Source: Candidatus Aminicenantota bacterium (GTDB taxonomy: Bacteria > Acidobacteriota > B3-B38 > Guanabaribacteriales > B3-B38). From it: a DNA stretch of 6,940 nt. The number at the start of each line of letters is the position of its first letter. Position 1 is the first letter of the stretch. Shown here one piece after another: positions 5,849-6,940 of this stretch. A program made the translations under genes and the position numbers. The notes beneath the pieces are model-generated. The model was not told where the DNA came from, ran no database searches, and was given only the letters and a program-made list of their open reading frames with translations. The stretch covers positions 1-6,940 of the forward strand of contig JAOUOQ010000101.1 in the NCBI GenBank assembly GCA_029880275.1. Reading direction: 5' to 3'.

Positions 5849-5860
5849 GGAGGAACGAGG

Positions 5861-6898
5861 ATGAAGATTTCAAGGAGAGGCTTTATTAAGAGAACCCTGG
5901 GCTGGGGTACCATTCCCCTGTTTATCCCCTCCAAGCTCTTCAAGGATGTCTCCCGCTTGCAGGCTGGAAGATGGGAGCTGAAAAGAGCTGACTGGAAGCC
6001 CGGCTATCTGAAGCTGGAGGAGGAAGGGATGCTTTCCCGCCGGGTGGAGGAGCTCTACGCAATTTTCGAGAGCTGTGAGCTCTGCCCCCGCCAGTGCCAT
6101 GCTAATCGCCTTAAGGGAGGGAAAGGGTTCTGCCAGGGGACCTCGCAGGTGATGGTATCCAGTGCTCACGCTCACTTCGGTGAGGAGCAGCCCCTGGTGG
6201 GAAGGAAAGGTTCGGGGACCATCTTCTTCACCAATTGTAATCTCCGCTGTGTGTTCTGCCAGAACTATGCTATCAGCCAGCTCGGCGAAGGGAGAACCAT
6301 ATCGGACCAAGAGCTTGCCGAAGTAATGTTAGCACTGCAGAAGCGGGGATGCCATAACATCAATCTGGTGACTCCCACTCACTATGTGCCCAATATTGTC
6401 AGCGCCGCCAGGATTGCTGCTCGGATGGGTTTGCGTCTCCCCCTGGTGTACAACACCAGTGGCTACGAGAAGCTGGATACCCTGAAGTTGTTAGATGGAG
6501 TGATTGACATCTATATGCCCGACCTCAAATATATGGAGGGTAAGTATGCGGGGAAATATTCCTCCAACGCCTTTGACTACCCCGAGTATGCCACCAGAGC
6601 TATCCTGGAGATGCATCGGCAGGTGGGGGTGCTCAAGACCGATGAGAAGGGTATTGCCCTGCGAGGGCTTATTATCCGCCATCTGATAATGCCCAACAAT
6701 GTCTCCAGTACGGATAAATTTGTCCAATGGGTGGCAGAAAATCTGCCCCATGATACCTATGTAAACATAATGGGTCAATACCGCCCCGAATTTAAAGCCT
6801 TCGATTACCCTGAGATATCCCGCCGGATAAACACCGAGGAATATCGCCGTTCCCTCGCCTGGGCTCAACAGTATGGGCTCACCCGCCTTGACCGATAA
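5861..6898 (+). CDS. PflX-type (COG1313) radical SAM protein with a Tat-like leader
   Basis: The 345-residue protein belongs to the radical SAM superfamily, which uses a 4Fe-4S cluster to cleave S-adenosylmethionine into a radical. The cluster motif is Cys126-X3-Cys130-X2-Cys133 (CNLRCVFCQN). Upstream is a second cysteine set, Cys72-X2-Cys75-X3-Cys79-X11-Cys91 (ESCELCPRQC to GKGFC). With HFGEEQPLVG-KGSGTIFF (105-123) it marks the COG1313 'PflX' group related to pyruvate formate-lyase activases; their substrates are unknown. The region after residue 145 forms the rest of the partial barrel (NLVTPTHY, PLVYNTSGYE, DIYMPDLKY). Unusually, the N-terminus carries SRRGFIK (residues 4-10), matching the twin-arginine signal consensus, before a short uncharged stretch (12-24). 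The core family homology begins near residue 45, so the leader is an added extension. The ATG is supported by GGGAGG 7 bases upstream; an internal ATG at residue 57 also follows a purine-rich run but would cut into the core. No neighbouring glycyl-radical enzyme is present. Confidence 0.9.
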   Translation: MKISRRGFIKRTLGWGTIPLFIPSKLFKDVSRLQAGRWELKRADWKPGYLKLEEEGMLSRRVEELYAIFESCELCPRQCHANRLKGGKGFCQGTSQVMVSSAHAHFGEEQPLVGRKGSGTIFFTNCNLRCVFCQNYAISQLGEGRTISDQELAEVMLALQKRGCHNINLVTPTHYVPNIVSAARIAARMGLRLPLVYNTSGYEKLDTLKLLDGVIDIYMPDLKYMEGKYAGKYSSNAFDYPEYATRAILEMHRQVGVLKTDEKGIALRGLIIRHLIMPNNVSSTDKFVQWVAENLPHDTYVNIMGQYRPEFKAFDYPEISRRINTEEYRRSLAWAQQYGLTRLDR

Positions 6899-6902
6899 GA
6901 TT

Positions 6903-6929
6903 TTTTGCTGGTGCTATATATTTTGCTGG
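6903..6929 (+). repeat. 9-bp direct repeat after the radical SAM gene
   Basis: TTTTGCTGG occurs at 6903-6911 and again at 6921-6929, separated by 9 bases, so the period is 18. It lies directly downstream of the TAA stop at 6896-6898. There is no hairpin before the T-run, so no terminator is called. With only two copies and the window ending at 6940, meaning cannot be assigned. Confidence 0.4.
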
Positions 6930-6940
6930 AAATAGGTATA

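Larger units (their letters stand above)
5323..5860. other. 538-base divergent intergenic region
   Basis: This spacer separates the leftward protease block from the rightward radical SAM gene and must hold the promoters for both. It is AT-rich between about 5505 and 5625. On the plus strand a perfect TATAAT occurs at 5569-5574, without a recognisable -35 at the right distance. On the minus strand TATAAC (5403 to 5398) is a weak -10 candidate for the protease gene. It also holds two adjacent hairpins (5439-5470), a dyad CTGTT-C-AACAG at 5645-5655, a stem with one bulge at 5678-5699, a possible 45-codon gene and a structured leader, the last two listed separately. I see no tRNA, CRISPR or transposon ends here. 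Confidence 0.6.

Noticed and set aside
5870..6310. A 146-codon minus-strand frame
   Set aside because: It is antisense to the radical SAM gene, including the cluster motif, and has no supporting features.
5861..6898. Assignment of the radical SAM protein to the AmmeMemoRadiSam system
   Set aside because: The HFGEEQPLVG-KGSGTIFF stretch and the N-terminal Cys spacing fit COG1313/PflX better, and no Memo or AMMECR1 partner gene is present in the window.
1..6940. Mobile element, prophage, CRISPR or defence island
   Set aside because: No transposase, integrase, repeat-spacer array, terminal inverted repeats or nuclease/toxin genes were found; all recognisable genes are housekeeping or secreted-enzyme types.

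Overview
The window looks like a stretch of bacterial chromosome of roughly 50% GC, probably from an uncultured or poorly characterised, possibly anaerobic lineage. The evidence for a bacterium is the UvrA C-terminus, the strong GGAGG-type ribosome binding sites, Sec and Tat export signals, and tight gene spacing. A PflX-type radical SAM protein and several secreted peptidases are compatible with an anaerobic heterotroph. Nothing in the sequence fixes the phylum. No transposase, integrase, CRISPR array, tRNA, rRNA or phage gene was seen, so it reads as ordinary chromosome, not a mobile island.

Layout. Bases 1-360 (+) hold the last 119 codons of uvrA (nucleotide excision repair). It converges with a leftward block on the minus strand from 5322 down to 408. 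In transcription order that block contains: a secreted double-domain aspartic-protease-like protein (5322-4324), a secreted S9 prolyl-oligopeptidase-type serine peptidase (4212-2020), a 5-formyltetrahydrofolate cyclo-ligase family protein of the paralogue-like type (1844-1119), a TPR-like hypothetical protein (1023-580), and a 56-residue cysteine-rich TRASH-like protein (578-408). The last gene is short enough to be missed by common length cut-offs. A 538-base non-coding region (5323-5860) separates this block from a rightward gene (5861-6898) for a COG1313/PflX-type radical SAM protein with a twin-arginine motif at its N-terminus.

How the genes relate. The two secreted proteases are adjacent, 111 bases apart, and may act together on extracellular or periplasmic protein. 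The TPR-like and TRASH-like genes are separated by one base and are almost certainly translationally coupled, but their role is unknown. The spacers between the minus-strand genes carry hairpins. The one before the cyclo-ligase gene could act as a terminator, and its loop is complementary to a segment just ahead of the start codon. The leader of the radical SAM gene can form a long stem reaching the edge of its ribosome binding site.

The observations most worth following up are the Tat-like leader on a radical SAM enzyme, the altered catalytic motifs in the aspartic-protease-like protein, the coupled TPR/TRASH pair, and the two structured leaders. I did not find a convincing new multi-gene system.
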